Origin: Prosapia bicincta
Taxonomy: Eukaryota; Arthropoda; Insecta; Hemiptera; Cercopidae
Reading direction: 5' to 3'
Assembly: GCA_036971475.1 (NCBI GenBank)
Contig: JBAIZL010000008.1
Span: 26,029,482 to 26,093,481 of the forward strand
Length of the DNA: 64,000 nucleotides
Shown here: positions 14,101 through 25,195 of the stretch, one piece after another
How the letters are laid out: the number at the start of each line of letters is the position of its first letter
Numbering within the stretch: the first letter of the stretch is position 1
Made by a program: the position numbers and the translations under genes
Notes under the pieces: generated by a model
Seen by the model: only the letters and a program-made list of their open reading frames with translations
Told to the model about the DNA's origin: nothing
Database searches by the model: none

Positions 14101-15813
14101 TACACAGCGTTGTGAAGCACAGCATACTGTACCACACAAATAAACATAATATACACACTATACACAGCGTTGTGAAGCACAGCATACTGTACCACACAAA
14201 TAAACGTAATATACACATTATACACAGCGTTGTGAAGAACAGCATACTGTACCACACAAATAAACGTAATATACACATTATACACAGCGTTGTGAAGCAC
14301 AGCATACTGTACCACACAAATAAACATAATATACACATTATACACAGCGTTGTGAAGCACAGGATACTGTACCACACAAATAAACGTAATATACACATTA
14401 TACACAGCGTTGTGAAACACAGCATACTGTACCACACAAATAAACATAATATACATATTATACACAGCGTTGTGAAGCACAGCATACTGTACCACATAAA
14501 TAAACGTAGTATACACATTATACACAGCATACTGTACCACACAAATAAACGTAATATACACATTATACACAGCGTTGTGAAGCACAGCATACTGTACCAC
14601 ATAAATAAACGTAGTATACACATTATACACAGCATACTGTACCACACAAATAAACGTAATATACACATTATACACAGCGTTGTGAAGCACAGCATACTGT
14701 ACCACACAAATAAACATAATATACACATTATACACAGCGTTGTGAAGCACAGCATACTGTACCACACAAATAAACGTAATATACACATTATACACAGCGT
14801 TGTGAAACACAGCATACTGTACCACACAAATAAACGTAATATACACATTATACACAGCGTTGTGAAACACTGCATACTGTACCACACAAATAAACGTAAT
14901 ATACACATTATAAACAGCGTTGTGAAGCACAGCATACTGTACCACACAAATAAACGTAGTATACACATTATACACAGCGTTGTGAAGCACAGCATACTGT
15001 ACCACAGAAATAAACATAATATAGACATTATACACAGCGTTTTTAAGCACAGCATACTGTACCACTCAAATAAACATAATATACACATTATACACAGCGT
15101 TGTTAAGCACAGCATACTGTACCACACAAATAAACATAATATACACATTATACACAGCGTTGTGAAGCACAGCATACTGTACCACACAAATAAACGTAAT
15201 GTACACATTATACACAGCGTTGTGAAGCACAGCATACTGTACCACACAAATAAACATAATATACACATTATATACAGCGTTGTGAAGCACAGCATACTGT
15301 ACCACACAAATAAACGTAATATACACATTATACACAGCGTTGTGAATCACAGCATACTGTACCACACAAATAAACATAATATACACATTATACACAGCGT
15401 TGTGAAGCACAGCATACTGTACCACACAAATAAACATAATATACACATTATACACAGCGTTGTGAAGCACAGCATACTGTACTCACAAATAAACGTAATA
15501 TACACATTATACACAGCGTTGTGAAACACAGCATACTGTACCACACAAATAATCGTAATATACACATTATAAACAGCGTTGTGAAGCACAGCATACTGTA
15601 CCACACAAATAAACATAATATACATATTATACACAGCGTTGTGAAGCACAGCATACTGTACCACACAAATAAACATAATATACATATTATACACAGCGTT
15701 GTGAAGCACAGCATACTGTACCACACAAATAAACGTAATATACACATTATACACAGCGTTGTGAAACACAGCATACTGTACCACACAAATAAACATAATA
15801 TACACATTATGAA

Positions 15814-16100
15814 CAGCGATTCGAAACGGGTTCTTATTCTTTAACTCACCATTTCTTTACACATTATACACAGCGTTGTGAAGCACAGCATACTGTACCA
15901 CACATATAAACATAATATACACATTATAAACAGCGTTGTGAAGCACAGCATACTGTACCACACAAATAATCATAATATACACATTATAAACAGCGTTGTG
16001 AAGCACAGCATACTGTACCACACAAATAAACATAATATACACATTATAAACAGCGATTCGAAACGGGTTGTTATTCTTTAACTCACCATTTCTTTACACA
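15814..16100. repeat. Duplicated right edge of the 60-bp array
   Basis: A non-satellite segment starting CAGCGATTCGAAACGGGTT and ending ATTTCTTTACACA occurs at 15814-15863 and again at 16051-16100, an offset of 237 bp. Between them lie about three 60-bp units. The two edge copies differ at C15833 against G16070. The simplest reading is a tandem duplication that took in the junction between array and flank; the true flank then continues from about 16101. Confidence 0.9.
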
Positions 16101-17130
16101 TCTACATATAAGTGGAAGTATATGTTTATAATGTTACTATAAAGTGACGCTAGAAAGCCAAGTACTGGGCTTCGGAACGCTAGGAAGGGAATGAATGCAA
16201 TTTATAACTCTAAGAACATTAAACTATTTTAACCGAGATAAGGTGTTGTATTATGCACATAGTACTGGACGCCTCTCTACATTGCCAGTCTAGGACAGAT
16301 GTCTGAACGTGCACACCGAGTCCCTCTTTAGTTCAGCCAGACGTTCCATTCCGGGACGGTTATAGCATTGCTTTTGTAAACATTGGAGCTTTAACAGTTT
16401 TCCGCCTTTAAGGATGTAACAATCCTCCTATAATGTACAACCGACTTTGAGCAAGAAACTATCATCGTTCGCAATATATTTCTGGCTAAGATACTGTAAC
16501 CAATGGAGCCATCTGACTGCTATGATCTGAGAATTATTCACATTTAAAAACATACTAGTGATAGATTTGAGTACATTTTTCTGCCTTTCCTAACATTAAA
16601 ATATATTTCTTTGTTAACGAGTTTCGAAATAACTCTATTTTAAAAGTTTTAATAATTCTCTTTACCAAGCCTTAGAAAGTTGTTTATATTCATAAAATTT
16701 TATGACCTTTGACCTTTAACCGACAGTGAAAACCACAAAACAAGCCAAAATAAAAATAGTAACTAAATAAAAATAGGTTTACAAAGTTATATCTGAGCAC
16801 CATCTTGAGTATTTTTACGACACTATCATCAGATGTTGCACCAACCCCCGTAGTTGTAGTTGACGAATGTTTCCACAAATAAAACTCCGGAGTTTCAAGG
16901 TTAAATATTTTTATAACATTAAATCTTATTTTATTATTTGAATATATGAATATTAAATCATTCTCGACTGTATGACAATTTAGTAAATTTTAATGTTAGT
17001 CCCATTAGTGCAATATCCAAAAGAATTTCTACCTCTTTCCAGACTGACTGAAATTGAAGTTTTGGCGCGGACTTATGAATGCCATTGTTATAGGTTGTAG
17101 GTCAGTTAGATTATTTGAGGGTTTGTGCGT
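16101..17130. other. AT-rich DNA, no gene seen
   Basis: Apparently single-copy DNA of mixed composition. A 62-codon minus-strand open frame at 16878-16690 is unrecognised. I see no RNA gene, array or transposon end here. Confidence 0.5.
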
Positions 17131-17301
17131 GAAACACTTAATAATCGATTCGGCAGCAGGTGGATTGGAAAGGAAGGCCTAGATCTCTTAAGACCCAATG
17201 GATACTCGCTTACGTGGCGACCGTAACCCTAGACATACCGGCCAGGAGCTGGAAAGAGATAGAATTTCATTAGGATGGCTGCTAAGCCACTAATATACTG
17301 A
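17131..17301 (+). mobile_element. Possible LINE reverse-transcriptase 3'-end relic
   Basis: The plus strand encodes GRPR at 17172-17183 followed by LKTQW, resembling the GRPR-x-x-W segment near the C-terminus of jockey/CR1/RTE-type reverse transcriptases. About 75 bp further, in a shifted frame, RDR (17255-17263) precedes ISL and then MAAKPLIY with a stop (17275-17301), resembling the usual RDR-W-LV-MAAKPL tail. Frameshifts separate the pieces, so it would be a dead fragment. The match is short and from memory of the family pattern; chance resemblance is possible. Confidence 0.35.
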
Positions 17302-18430
17302 AATAAGGATTTGGTTTGGTAATAATATCCAACATCAAAATCCTGGGTTCTTTTGTGGAAACCCTGTATTGTTGGTACCTATCTGAAGATGTTGACATGG
17401 TCATAGGAAATATACTTAAGTATGTAATTTAGATATACCCTTATAAACATGGGTTTGTATTTAATCAATGAAGAGTTATATTTCTTGTGGTTTAGGACTT
17501 CATTGGCAGTTATAGTAGACTAAGAAAGAGAAAGACAAACGTATCACACAAAGAATACAATAACAAACTGCTTCCACCTAAATTATTAGTACTTGCTTTA
17601 CTTTTGATTCTTATTAACAGTTGTTGTTTTCTAAAATAACATTTTTTCATTGTGTATAGTATGATTTGTAAGTTAAAGCACGGCCGAGAATACTCGCTAT
17701 AGTAGCCATTTATTTTACGTCTTTTCTAAATCCTCCGAGTGAGCAAGCTACAAGAGCTAAACTAACACATGCGCATGGTCTTCCTTCCGGCCGCACCATT
17801 AGGGTTAAACTCGTAATGTGAACTAATATATTTCTCGAAAGGCTTCCTTTACTTGCTACTTGTCTGTTTATGTTGCAATGTAAAGAAAACATAAGAAATG
17901 TTTTTCCTATCTGAAGGACTTATTTGCCTGCAGGAACAACGTATTTACATAACATTATAACGTCGGAAAACGCATCATACATTTACAATATTTATGTTCA
18001 CAGTGATTCGTAACTTGATGAACTATTTTCTAAAGAAAATACACTAAAAGAGGGAATAAGCAAACTCCAATAACCAAATGTACGAACATTAAGGGAAATG
18101 TATTGAGGCAGTAGCCTACATAATCATGGTGTACTAAAAACAAAATGTGTTCAAATTTTAAATCTCTGCCACGTTTCATTGCTCTTGACTTTAAGCGCAA
18201 AACATTACGTAATAATTTGATATAAATTTTTAAAACAAAATTCCATCATAATATTAAACTTAAAGCCTTTACGGTAGCAAACTCATTTTCTGAATTACAG
18301 TAAACGAATTATAAAATTTAAAAAAAGAATTGAAATATTTTAGAAAAGTATCTTATTATTTCTGAATACCTTTAAAAAATCCGTACGAACAATAAACACA
18401 AAACTTACAAATAAACAAAACCCTCTATCT
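17302..18430. other. AT-rich DNA, no gene seen
   Basis: No recognisable gene. A 60-codon minus-strand open frame at 17892-17710 has no familiar motif. AT content rises toward the minisatellite on the right. Confidence 0.5.
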
Positions 18431-18540
18431 AACCACAATCTCTTCGTGCCTCTTGAACACGCGTGTCATAGGCACTCATCGCATGCCCATAACCTTTAGT
18501 AGGCTCATGTCGCATGACCCATTTCATTTGCTTATGTCAT
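18431..18540. repeat. Decayed left edge of the 31-bp minisatellite
   Basis: Segments such as CATAACCTTTAGTAGGCTC, CCCATTTCATTTGCTTATG and AACAACTTATTGGCTCCTG have the rhythm of the 31-bp unit but are heavily substituted. They pass directly into good copies at about 18541. This is the pattern of older, unhomogenised units at an array margin. Confidence 0.6.
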
Positions 18541-19390
18541 GCTAGCAACAACTTATTGGCTCCTGCCGATACCTTATTAGGTCATTTTACTTATGCACAA
18601 CCCTTCATTGGCTCCTGCCACATCCGTACAACCCTTCATTGGCTCCTGCCACATCCGTACAATACTTCATTGGCTCCTGCCACATCCGTACAACCCTTCA
18701 TTGGCTGCTGCCACATCCGTACAACCCTTCATTGGCTGCTGCCACATCCGTACAACTCTTCATTGGCTCCAGCCACATCCGTACAACCCTTCATTGGCTC
18801 CTGCCACATCCGCACAACCCTTCATTGGCTTCTGCCACATCCGTACAACACTTCATTGGCTGCTGCCACATCCGTACAACCCTTCATTGGCTGCTGCCAC
18901 ATCCGTACAACCCTTCATTGGCTGCTGCCACATCCGTACAACCCTTCATTGGCTGCTGCCACATCCGTACAACCATCATTGGCTGCTGCCACATCCGTAC
19001 AACCCTTCATTGGCTCCAGCCACATCCGTACAACCCTTCATTGGCTCCTGCCACATCCGCACAACCCTTCATTGGCTTCTGCCACATCCGTACAACACTT
19101 CATTGGCTGCTGCCACATCCGTACAACCCTTAATTGGCTGCTGCCACATCCGTACAACCCTTCATTGGCTGCTGCCACATCCGTACAACCCTTCATTGGC
19201 TGCTGCCACATCCGTACAACCCTTCATTGGCTGCTGCCACATCCGTACAACCCTTCATTGGCTGCTGCCACATCCGTACAACCCTTCATTGGCTTCTGCC
19301 ACATCCGTACAACACTTCATTGGCTGCTGCCACATCCGTACAACCCTTCATTGGCTCCAGCCACATCCGTACAACCCTTCATTGGCTCCT

Positions 19391-20031
19391 GCCGATACCT
19401 TATTAGGTCTTTTTACTTATGCACAACCCTTCATTGGCTTCTGCCACATCCGTACAACACTTCATTGGCTGCTGCCACATCCGTACAACCCTTCATTGGC
19501 TGCTGCCACATCCGTACAACCCTTCATTGGCTGCTGCCACATCCGTACAACTCTTCATTGGCTGCTGCCACATCCGTACAACCCTTCATTGGCTCCAGCC
19601 ACATCCGTACAACCCTTCATTGGCTCCTGCCACATCCGCACAACCCTTCATTGGCTTCTGCCACATCCGTACAACCCTTCATTGGCTCCTGCCACATCCG
19701 CACAACCCTTCATTGGCTTCTGCCACATCCGTACAACACTTCATTGGCTGCTGCCACATCCGTACAACCCTTCATTGGCTGCTGCCACATCCGTACAACC
19801 CTTCATTGGCTGCTGCCACATCCGTACAACCCTTCATTGGCTGCTGCCACATCCGTACAACCCTTCATTGGCTGCTGCCACATCCGTACAACCCTTCATT
19901 GGCTGCTGCCACATCCGTACAACCCTTCATTGGCTTCTGCCACATCCGTACAACACTTCATTGGCTGCTGCCACATCCGTACAACCCTTCATTGGCTCCA
20001 GCCACATCCGTACAACCCTTCATTGGCTCCT
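19391..20031. repeat. 641-bp higher-order repeat of the 31-bp array (type A)
   Basis: The GATACCTTATTAGGTC modules at 19391 and 20032 are 641 bp apart, which equals nineteen 31-bp units plus one 52-bp module. The order of unit types (TTC, TGC, TGC and so on, then CCA, CCT) in this block resembles that in the block after 20032, whose next module lies 734 bp on (641 + 93). Confidence 0.8.
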
Positions 20032-20972
20032 GCCGATACCTTATTAGGTCTTTTTACTTATGCACAACCCTTCATTGGCTTCTGCCACATCCGTACAACA
20101 CTTCATTGGCTGCTGCCACATCCGTACAACCCTTCATTGGCTGCTGCCACATCCGTACAACCCTTCATTGGCTGCTGCCACATCCGTACAACCCTTCATT
20201 GGCTGCTGCCACATCCGTACAACCCTTCATTGGCTCCAGCCACATCCGTACAACCCTTCATTGGCTCCTGCCACATCCGCACAACCCTTCATTGGCTTCT
20301 GCCACATCCGTACAACCCTTCATTGGCTCCTGCCACATCCGCACAACCCTTCATTGGCTTCTGCCACATCCGTACAACACTTCATTGGCTGCTGCCACAT
20401 CCGTACAACCCTTCATTGGCTGCTGCCACATCCGTACAACCCTTCATTGGCTGCTGCCACATCCGTACAACCCTTCATTGGCTGCTGCCACATCCGTACA
20501 ACCCTTCATTGGCTGCTGCCACATCCGTACAACCCTTCATTGGCTTCTGCCACATCCGTACAACACTTCATTGGCTGCTGCCACATCCGTACAACCCTTC
20601 ATTGGCTCCAGCCACATCCGTACAACCGTTCATTGGCTCCTGCCACATCCGCACAACCCTTCATTGGCTTCTGCCACATCCGTACAACACTTCATTGGCT
20701 GCTGCCACATCCGTACAACCCTTCATTGGCTCCAGCCACATCCGTACAACCCTTCATTGGCTCCTGCCGATACCTTATTAGGTCTTTTTACTTATGCACA
20801 ACCCTTCATTGGCTCCAGCCACATCCGTACAACCGTTCATTGGCTCCTGCCACATCCGCACAACCCTTCATTGGCTTCTGCCACATCCGTACAACACTTC
20901 ATTGGCTGCTGCCACATCCGTACAACCCTTCATTGGCTCCAGCCACATCCGTACAACCCTTCATTGGCTCCT

Positions 20973-22254
20973 GCCGATACCTTATTAGGTCTTTTTACTT
21001 ATGCACAACCCTTCATTGGCTTCTGCCACATCCGTACAACACTTCATTGACATTTTCCACAAGCGCATAACACTTCATTGGCTCTTGCCACATCCCCACA
21101 ACATTTCATTGACATTTTCCACAAGCGCATAACACTTCATTGGCTCTTGCCACATCCCCACAACATTTCATTGACATTTTCCACAAGCGCATAACACTTC
21201 ATTGGCTCTTGCCACATCCCCACAACATTTCATTGACATTTTCCACAAGCGCATAACACTTCATTGGCTCTTGCCACATCCCCACAACATTTCATTGACA
21301 TTTTCCACAAGCGCATAACACTTCATTGGCTGCTGCCACATCCGTACAACCCTTCATTGGCTTCTGCCACATCCGTACAACACTTCATTGGCTGCTGCCA
21401 CATCCGTACAACCCTTCATTGGCTGCTGCCACATCCGTACAACCCTTCATTGGCTCCAGCCACATCCGTACAACCCTTCATTGGCTCCTGCCACATCCGC
21501 ACAACCCTTCATTGGCTTCTGCCACATCCGTACAACACTTCATTGGCTGCTGCCACATCCGTACAACCCTTCATTGGCTCCAGCCACATCCGTACAACCC
21601 TTCATTGGCTCCTGCCGATACCTTATTAGGTCTTTTTACTTATGCACAACCCTTCATTGGCTTCTGCCACATCCGTACAACACTTCATTGACATTTTCCA
21701 CAAGCGCATAACACTTCATTGGCTCTTGCCACATCCCCACAACATTTCATTGACATTTTCCACAAGCGCATAACACTTCATTGGCTCTTGCCACATCCCC
21801 ACAACATTTCATTGACATTTTCCACAAGCGCATAACACTTCATTGGCTCTTGCCACATCCCCACAACATTTCATTGACATTTTCCACAAGCGCATAACAC
21901 TTCATTGGCTCTTGCCACATCCCCACAACATTTCATTGACATTTTCCACAAGCGCATAACACTTCATTGGCTGCTGCCACATCCGTACAACCCTTCATTG
22001 GCTTCTGCCACATCCGTACAACACTTCATTGGCTGCTGCCACATCCGTACAACCCTTCATTGGCTGCTGCCACATCCGTACAACCCTTCATTGGCTCCAG
22101 CCACATCCGTACAACCCTTCATTGGCTCCTGCCACATCCGCACAACCCTTCATTGGCTTCTGCCACATCCGTACAACACTTCATTGGCTGCTGCCACATC
22201 CGTACAACCCTTCATTGGCTCCAGCCACATCCGTACAACCCTTCATTGGCTCCT
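20973..22254. repeat. Two tandem copies of a 641-bp higher-order repeat (type B)
   Basis: The modules at 20973, 21614 and 22255 are exactly 641 bp apart twice. The copies include 62-bp dimers (TTCATTGACATTTTCCACAA type) followed by ordinary 31-bp units. Translations of the corresponding segments 21264-21711 and 21905-22352 are identical in all three frames, so at least about 448 bp is identical. A third copy starts at 22255 but diverges when TTCCACAAGC becomes TTCCGCAAGC. Confidence 0.9.
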
Positions 22255-22990
22255 GCCGATACCTTATTAGGTCTTTTTACTTATGCACAACCCTTCATTG
22301 GCTTCTGCCACATCCGTACAACACTTCATTGACATTTTCCACAAGCGCATAACACTTCATTGGCTCTTGCCACATCCCCACAACATTTCATTGACATTTT
22401 CCACAAGCGCATAACACTTCATTGGCTCTTGCCACATCCCCACAACATTTCATTGACATTTTCCGCAAGCGCATAACACTTCATTGGCTCTTGCCACATC
22501 CCCACAACATTTCATTGACATTTTCCGCAAGCGCATAACACTTCATTGGCTCTTGCCACATCCCCACAACATTTCATTGACATTTTCCGCAAGCGCATAA
22601 CACTTCATTGGCTCTTGCCACATCCCCACAACATTTCATTGACATTTTCCGCATGCACATAACACTTCATTGGCTCTTGCCACATCCCCACAACATTTCA
22701 TTGACATTTTCCGCAAGCGCATAACACTTCATTCGCTCTTGCCACATCCCCACAACATTTCATTGACATTTTCCGCAAGCGCATAACACTTCATTGGCTC
22801 TTGCCACATCCCCACAACATTTCATTGACATTTTCCGCAAGCGCATAACACTTCATTGGCTCTTGCCACATCCCCACAACATTTCATTGACATTTTCCGC
22901 AAGCGCATAACACTTCATTGGTTCTTGCCATATCCCCACAACACTTCATTGACATTTTCCACAAGCAGATAACACTTCATTGGTTCTTAC
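21044..22990. repeat. 62-bp dimeric subfamily of the minisatellite
   Basis: Here 31-bp units alternate between TTCATTGACATTTTCCACAA with GCGCATAACAC and TTCATTGGCTCTTGCCACAT with CCCCACAACAT, giving a 62-bp period. Runs occur at about 21044-21325, 21685-21966 and 22326-22990. The last run carries the CCGCAAGC variant and is the most extended, with about ten dimers. It appears to be a younger subfamily grown from the 31-bp array. Confidence 0.9.
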
Positions 22991-22995
22991 CAAGA

Positions 22996-23200
22996 ATAAA
23001 ATTATTTATTACCTCTTGTTGCATGTGTACATCACTTAACTGGATCATGTTACACGCCTACGATACCTCACTGGCTCTTACCACATATACGACACTTTAT
23101 TGCCCCTTGTTACATATTCACATCACTTCATTGTCTCGTGCCACACGCGGATGGCATCTCATAGGCTCTTACCACATAACCAATACTTCATTCAAATTGG
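22996..23200. repeat. Decayed right edge of the 31-bp minisatellite
   Basis: Degenerate units remain legible, such as CATCACTTAACTGGATCATG, ACCTCACTGGCTCTTACCAC, CATCACTTCATTGTCTCGTG and CATCTCATAGGCTCTTACCA. Spacing stays close to 31 bp. The array therefore decays gradually on this side, in contrast with the sharp edges of the 60-bp and 122-bp arrays. Confidence 0.75.
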
Positions 23201-23734
23201 GTAGTTTTCAATAGTATTTGTGTGCTATTTAGACACTCTAGTGTGTGTGAGCCCATTTCTACGGGGTTGAATTACTGAAGGAAATAAATATTTAAATATG
23301 TTGCTAATGAGGAGATTAATCTTATTTTGAGTACCTTCTTGGGCTATTTAATTCACTTAATGCACCCAAAGTATAAAACTAATAAACTCACCTAGTGATG
23401 ATACTCGCTTATTCTCTCTTAACAATATTACTATATTATTATTAGTAAAATTTGTTGTAAAAGATTATTTTCTTCAGTAAAACCGCTGGGGCGACCACAC
23501 CTGCTTCGTCAATGGTATGAAAACTGGACGCCAAAAGCTCCTACGTCCTGGGGAGGGGGGTTTCAAACTTTAATCCGGTTCTGGTCTTCCTGAATTCCAG
23601 TAAGATCCGGTATACTTGACACTCTAGCACTTACTTAACGTTTTCGGCATTTAAATAGTTACTTTCTCCCCAACCCGGCTCTCAAATGTAACTTTTTAAC
23701 AAAATAAAACTGTTACGTTAATACAAATGTTATA
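23201..23734. other. AT-rich DNA, no gene seen
   Basis: No recognisable gene. A GC-richer patch at about 23480-23630 containing a G-rich run (GGGGAGGGGGG) is unrecognised and may be an old transposon fragment. Confidence 0.5.
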
Positions 23735-23840
23735 TAGGTGGTTGTGTGTAATCAAATGGTTGCCCATTTCTAACCTTAAGGGTCTAGGTTCGATTTCCGG
23801 GAGCGCTAAAGATTCTGTGTGCTTTTTTAGCTCCCTATGG
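23735..23840 (+). mobile_element. tRNA-derived SINE-like fragment
   Basis: GGTTCGATTTCC at 23787-23798 resembles the RNA polymerase III box B (GGTTCGANNCC) with one mismatch, and upstream sequence could be a decayed anticodon arm (CCATTTCTAACCTTAAGG). No good box A is visible. Just downstream GGGAGC-GC-TAAA and TTTAGCTCCC form a bulged hairpin at 23799-23835. A functional tRNA is unlikely because no matching acceptor stem is seen. Confidence 0.4.
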
Positions 23841-24063
23841 AAACGGGTGGGCACATTACATTACTAAGTATGCCAGCTATATCCAGTGTCTCTTGAACCA
23901 TGTTAATAACATTAAAAAAGTGTTACTATTATGTTAACATATTTTACTGTAAAAAGTTTGTTCCTACAGTTAACTTCATTTAACAATAAACAGATGGTAG
24001 ATTTTAAATCTTACACTAATTTATTGTGCCCTATGTTTTCACCCATAAAATAAAATGTTGCAG

Positions 24064-24245
24064 AATTCGCGTAGGAGGGTTCCCTGGTGAACGTGAGGTC
24101 AAAGTTTTCCACCTGTTGGGTGGCGTCTAGTGAAGCTGGACGTGCTCGTCTCGTCGCGTTAATGCGTCGCGACCACCGCCTTTTTGCACAGACGCCGGTA
24201 TATTTAGCCTCGGGAGCTCGCGGGAGTAACTCGCGTGCATAACCC
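24064..24245. other. CpG-rich patch in AT-rich DNA
   Basis: About 180 bp with roughly 18 CpG dinucleotides, including CTCGTCTCGTCGCGTTAATG and GAGCTCGCGGGAG, stands out sharply from its neighbours. An 83-codon minus-strand open frame (24262-24011) covers it, giving an Arg- and Ala-rich peptide I do not recognise. It may be a GC-rich dispersed repeat, a first exon or a promoter-associated island. Nothing around it settles the choice. Confidence 0.4.
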
Positions 24246-24915
24246 TTGCCCTCCCACTTCATACTTCAAATACTTTCATGTTTATTTTTAAATGTATTTT
24301 ATACGTTTCGGTTTTTGTTATGTTATGAACGGACCGCCACATGTCAGTCTGGGCCGGTCGCATTTAATTAGGAACGTGCAATCAAATTATGTTTCCCGGA
24401 TGAACGTAGACATTGGCAAAGGTTTGAAGCTCGTAATTCTGTCCGCGTCAGAACACATATTCACTTTTCTATGCACAAAAACATCGACCGCAAATCCGCC
24501 TCGGTTACGAAGAGTAAAGTCATGAATTAAAAACTTATCCATTATACCACATTCGTTATAATGATGAAGTTATCGTATTTATTCTGGTAACCAGGGAAAT
24601 TATAAGCAGAAGTTATAGCTTATAAATAGTATAAATATATTCATAGGTAATGATGGTTTTAAAATAAAATTCGCATTTGAAACATGGGAAAATAAATTAT
24701 AAATTGTGAGTGGCTTTTCGTTATTTTTAAGTGAATACATTTGTAAGTATTTTTGGGCATACGCTGCTGTAAAGCCTAATCTGATTCACATCTCCATTCA
24801 AGTGAAGCGTGATATGTATTTGCATAATCATACAAATTACTTTGATCGGGGTTGTCTAGATTCTTGTGTTGTAGATGAAAACATGGTAAATAAAAGTTAC
24901 ATATGCAAAATTAAA
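24246..24915. other. AT-rich DNA, no gene seen
   Basis: Two 77-codon plus-strand open frames (24292-24525 and 24706-24939) have no recognisable motif, and the second runs into a transposon end. Nothing else is supported here. Confidence 0.5.
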
Positions 24916-25195
24916 ATACGAGGTGGGTTCAAAAAGTAATGAGACTTTTCAAATTTCACGGGAAATTCAATGTAAACTCAATTTCGAACATATATTTACA
25001 GTTTAAACAATGTAGCATATTTCGATTGTTTTTGGCAGATACAAAGGTTAGACATACTTTGGTAGGCTCGACTTTGTCTCTGTCTCCTAAATCTTTGCAA
25101 ATATCCGTCCTTCTATAGGTCTTTTCAGTTTTGTGGAAAAAGCCATAGGGGGGGGGGAGACAAAACCGGGGCTGTGGCATGATTGTAGAAAAATT
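24916..25195 (-). mobile_element. Truncated mariner-like element (transposase C-terminus and 3' end)
   Basis: On the minus strand from about 25180, HSPVLSP followed by KLKRPIEGRIFAKI (25137 to 25095) matches the C-terminal segment of DD34D mariner transposases, whose usual form is HSPDLSPCD-FLFPKLKRP-KGRRFA. The third catalytic Asp region is destroyed: Asp is Val in SPD, and the CD-FLF part is replaced by a C/G homopolymer run. A stop and frameshifts follow. The element ends at 24917 in a TIR-like sequence read on the plus strand as TACGAGGTGGGTTCAAAAAG. No N-terminal two thirds and no second TIR were found, so it is 5'-truncated and inactive. Confidence 0.7.

Larger units (their letters stand above)
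5221..15813. repeat. 60-bp satellite array, about 180 units
   Basis: A 60-bp unit beginning AGCACAGCATACTGTACC and ending CACAGCGTTGTGA repeats for about 10.6 kb. Most units differ by a few substitutions, commonly AAACGTAAT against AAACATAAT, and CACAC against CATAC. Sixteen units are 45 bp long through one recurrent 15-bp deletion. Rare 58-, 59- and 52-bp units occur (near 7608, 10081, 10261, 12400, 12491, 13510 and 15480). Because 60 and 45 are multiples of three and the unit lacks stops in several frames, long open frames run on both strands and are broken only at the odd-length units. They have no start context, domain or codon signal and are treated as non-coding. Blocks of units are duplicated over 1-2.5 kb. 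Confidence 0.95.
18541..22995. repeat. 31-bp minisatellite array, about 143 units
   Basis: The unit runs TTCATTGGCTGCTGCCACAT then CCGTACAACCC, 31 bp in all. Unit types differ mainly in GGCTGCTGCC, GGCTCCTGCC, GGCTTCTGCC or GGCTCCAGCC, and in CCGTACAAC or CCGCACAAC. A 52-bp module (31 + 21) that contains GATACCTTATTAGGTC recurs at 18565, 19391, 20032, 20766, 20973, 21614 and 22255, counted from GCCGATACC. A single-base loss lies near 18974. As 31 is not a multiple of three, all three plus-strand frames read the same three-phase peptide and stay open, giving frames up to 755 codons that I regard as non-coding. The right part is mixed with a 62-bp dimer subfamily. Confidence 0.95.

Noticed and set aside
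5221..16050. CRISPR array
   Set aside because: Units are contiguous without unique spacers, and the sequence is eukaryotic in character.
18514..22352. Open frames up to 755 codons in the 31-bp array
   Set aside because: All three plus-strand frames are open with the same cyclic peptide because the unit lacks stops and 31 is not a multiple of three; this is a by-product of the repeat.
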